This document shows positions 13,938 through 15,355 of a stretch of DNA of 15,355 bases, piece by piece. The notes under the pieces were generated by a model. That model made no database searches. It was not told the origin of the DNA and saw nothing but the letters and a program-made list of their open reading frames with translations. The stretch is from Dehalococcoidia bacterium UBA2160 (GTDB taxonomy: Bacteria; Chloroflexota; Dehalococcoidia; Lucifugimonadales; UBA1123), in the NCBI GenBank assembly GCA_002328865.1, contig DCWO01000005.1:12829-28183 (forward strand). Direction: 5' to 3'. Position numbers and translations under genes: made by a program. How positions within the stretch are numbered: position 1 is the first letter of the stretch; each line of letters starts with the position of its first letter.

Positions 13938-14990
13938 TTAGGAGCCGGGTCCTCGTTCCATGGAGTAGGGCTGCCATCTGCGGAGGTCGGTTTTCTCCAA
14001 CACAGACGGGTTCACGCATGTGCGTGGCCACCGGCCGGTAAGGACCAACGATATCTCCTGTCCCACCCGTCGGCGGGTTTCCGGCCCCATGCGCTCCGAC
14101 GCGGAAGCCACGTGCGGCGTCAGGATGACATTATCCATGTGAAGGAGCGGATTCTCGGGATCGGGCGGCTCTTGCTCAAGCACGTCCAAACCCGCCGCGG
14201 CGATCCAGCCCTCTTGCAAAGCCTTGATCAGACCGGACTCCTCCACCGTCGGACCACGACCGTTGTTGACGAACAACGCGGTCGGCTTCATCTTCCGGAA
14301 GTGTTCCTCGCGCAGCATATGCTCCGCTTCGGGAGTCGCGGGCGCGTGCATGGAGATGATGTCTGAGTTTTCCAGCAGCTCGTTGTAACCGACGGGTTCG
14401 ACTCCGTAGGCCGACATGGTGAGCTCCTCGATGTACGGATCGTAGGCGAGCATGCGAACGCCGAACGGCGCCGCTCTGACCGCTGTCGCTCGGGCCACGT
14501 GGCCGAATGCGATGAAACCCAGGGTTTGGCCCATGAGTCGCGGGAACGTGGACAGCAAAGGCCTGCCCTCGCTCCACCGGCCGTCCCGCACGTAGGTGTC
14601 CATGGTCTTGAGCCGCCTGAACGTCGCCAGCATGAGCATTATCGTGTGGTCGGCGACCTCTTCGATGAAGGTGTCCGGGACGTTTGTGACCGGAATGCCT
14701 CGGGCGGTCGCAGCGGCGACGTCCACCGTGTCGGCGCCAACGCTGCCGAGGGAGATGACCCGGCAATTGTCGAGGTTGTCGATGATGTTCTTCGAGATTC
14801 GACGACCCCGGGCGATAATTGCGTCACAGTCCCGGGCAGCCTCAATGAACTCCTGCTCGGAATCCGCAGCGATCTCCACGATCTCAGCGTCGATGGAACT
14901 CAACGATTCCATCTCGAGCTCATACGAGCCGCCAGCCATGTCAAACGTCACGCCTGGCGGTTTCTGTGTAGCAACTTTGAAACTAGCCAA
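13938..14990 (-). CDS. D-isomer-specific 2-hydroxyacid dehydrogenase
   Basis: This is a 350-aa NAD-dependent cytoplasmic enzyme of the family that interconverts 2-oxo and D-2-hydroxy acids (phosphoglycerate, glycerate and formate dehydrogenases). The catalytic triad is recognisable: Arg in NNGRGPTVEE (about 245), Glu in LDVLEQEPP (about 274) and His in LTPHVASAS (about 293). The nucleotide loop reads GFIAFGHVAR (158-167), so the usual GxGxxG is AxGxxA; the first Gly to Ala change is less common. Starts at 15104 or ATG 15011 look wrong. AAGGAG (15002-14997) lies inside that extension, 6 nt before TTG 14990, which gives MASFKVATQKPPG as a natural N-terminus. No ACT domain is present, so it is not a long-type serA. 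Substrate unknown. Confidence 0.85.
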   Translation of the reverse strand: MASFKVATQKPPGVTFDMAGGSYELEMESLSSIDAEIVEIAADSEQEFIEAARDCDAIIARGRRISKNIIDNLDNCRVISLGSVGADTVDVAAATARGIPVTNVPDTFIEEVADHTIMLMLATFRRLKTMDTYVRDGRWSEGRPLLSTFPRLMGQTLGFIAFGHVARATAVRAAPFGVRMLAYDPYIEELTMSAYGVEPVGYNELLENSDIISMHAPATPEAEHMLREEHFRKMKPTALFVNNGRGPTVEESGLIKALQEGWIAAAGLDVLEQEPPDPENPLLHMDNVILTPHVASASERMGPETRRRVGQEISLVLTGRWPRTCVNPSVLEKTDLRRWQPYSMERGPGS

Positions 14991-15017
14991 TCCCGACTCC
15001 TTTCGTGCCATGAATAT

Positions 15018-15051
15018 CACGATTCGCGAAATCCGACAATTCCACGATTCG
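15018..15051. repeat. Direct repeat upstream of the 2-hydroxyacid dehydrogenase gene
   Basis: CACGATTCG occurs at 15018-15026 and again at 15043-15051, with starts 25 bp apart. The second copy extends to CACGATTCGTG, a near-perfect palindrome (CACGA-T-TCGTG). The pair lies 28-61 bp upstream of the dehydrogenase start. A weak minus-strand promoter (TTGTCG, 17 nt, TATTCA) lies between and over the copies. An operator for a dimeric repressor is plausible. Confidence 0.4.
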
Positions 15052-15125
15052 TGAACTAGGATACGTAAGCGGGAGACGGATGTCCAGACGCCAAACCGAT
15101 GCACCTCGCGTCAGACGATGATCAA

Positions 15126-15171
15126 CCTGGCGCCTTGCACCAGTCAAGATGCCAGATGGATCGGCGCCAGG
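15126..15171. repeat. 9-bp perfect inverted repeat in the dehydrogenase-tRNA gap
   Basis: CCTGGCGCC (15126-15134) and GGCGCCAGG (15163-15171) are exact inverted repeats separated by 28 nt; each arm also contains the palindrome GGCGCC. There is no T-run, so it is not a clear terminator. The 296-bp gap 14991-15286 holds this, the direct repeat at 15018 and the tRNA promoter, and no gene that I can see. Confidence 0.4.
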
Positions 15172-15228
15172 CGACATTGCGCTGGTTCGGCAACACGAAA
15201 ATGACACGCAAAGGTGGCCAGGTCAGGT

Positions 15229-15257
15229 TTGCTAGGCGTTGATTCGATTGATATAAT
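15229..15257 (+). promoter_or_regulatory. Promoter of the tRNA-Gln gene
   Basis: TTGCTA (15229-15234) and a perfect TATAAT (15252-15257) are separated by 17 nt. They stand 30 nt upstream of the first tRNA base, so transcription would start about 23 nt before it. Confidence 0.7.
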
Positions 15258-15286
15258 AATAGTCGAGCGTGGGAGTATTCCACTGC

Positions 15287-15355
15287 TGGGGATTCGTCTA
15301 GCGGTAGGACGACAGACTCTGGATCTGTAAGCCGAGGTTCGAATCCTCGATCCCC
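15287..15355 (+). tRNA. trnQ: tRNA-Gln (anticodon CTG), 3' end cut by the window
   Basis: The cloverleaf is clear. The acceptor arm TGGGGAT pairs with ATCCCC plus one base beyond the window. The D stem is GTCT/GGAC. The anticodon stem ACAGA/TCTGT holds the loop CTCTGGA with anticodon CTG, which reads CAG (Gln). The T arm is CGAGG-TTCGAAT-CCTCG. The weak first pair (T1, expected A72) is typical of bacterial tRNA-Gln. Base 72 and any encoded CCA are missing. Confidence 0.93.

Noticed and set aside
1..15355. CRISPR array, rRNA gene or phage genes
   Set aside because: No regularly spaced repeats, no rRNA-like sequence and no phage structural or integrase protein is visible.

Overview
This is a GC-rich bacterial window with about a dozen protein genes, one tRNA gene and one small mobile element. 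The gene content suggests a member of the Chloroflexota, perhaps a Dehalococcoidia/SAR202-type lineage. The pointers are sugar-type Gfo/Idh oxidoreductases next to a PQQ-propeller lipoprotein, Thr/Pro-rich secreted proteins, an inositol-lipid gene set and an archaeal/thermophile-type double-thioredoxin protein. That placement is inference; an actinobacterial relative cannot be excluded from sequence alone. TTG and GTG starts are frequent, and several are fixed by a clear Shine-Dalgarno sequence.

Layout. Positions 1-840 (+) hold the 3' part of a surface protein with a YbaY-like beta domain and a C-terminal membrane anchor. Positions 1087-5805 (+) hold a probable catabolic block: Gfo/Idh oxidoreductase, PQQ-like beta-propeller lipoprotein, HAD-IB phosphatase and a second Gfo/Idh oxidoreductase. 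Positions 5852-6015 hold a 164-bp MITE-like element with 24-bp terminal inverted repeats and a nested hairpin. Its right end supplies the stop codon of the adjacent minus-strand gene.

Positions 12333-6012 (-) hold a long co-directional series: myo-inositol-phosphate synthase, a PimA-like GT4 glycosyltransferase, a CDP-alcohol phosphatidyltransferase, a double-thioredoxin protein disulfide oxidoreductase, a secreted HExxH metallopeptidase and an unrecognised protein. The first three look like a route from glucose-6-phosphate to glycosylated phosphatidylinositol. The last three are tightly packed. On the other side of a divergent promoter region is an MFS transporter (12569-13867, +). It converges through a strong hairpin terminator on a D-2-hydroxyacid dehydrogenase (14990-13938, -). 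The window ends inside a tRNA-Gln(CTG) gene with its own promoter.

The main discovery candidate is the protein disulfide oxidoreductase. An ordinary ORF search splits it into two pieces at a single in-frame TGA. Reading through the TGA restores a full-length 243-aa two-domain protein. The TGA sits exactly at the first cysteine of the second CxxC site (TPT-U-Q-F-C-P). A 7-bp stem with a 6-nt, G-containing apical loop begins 14 nt after the TGA, with the geometry of a bacterial SECIS element. This is best explained as an unannotated selenoprotein.
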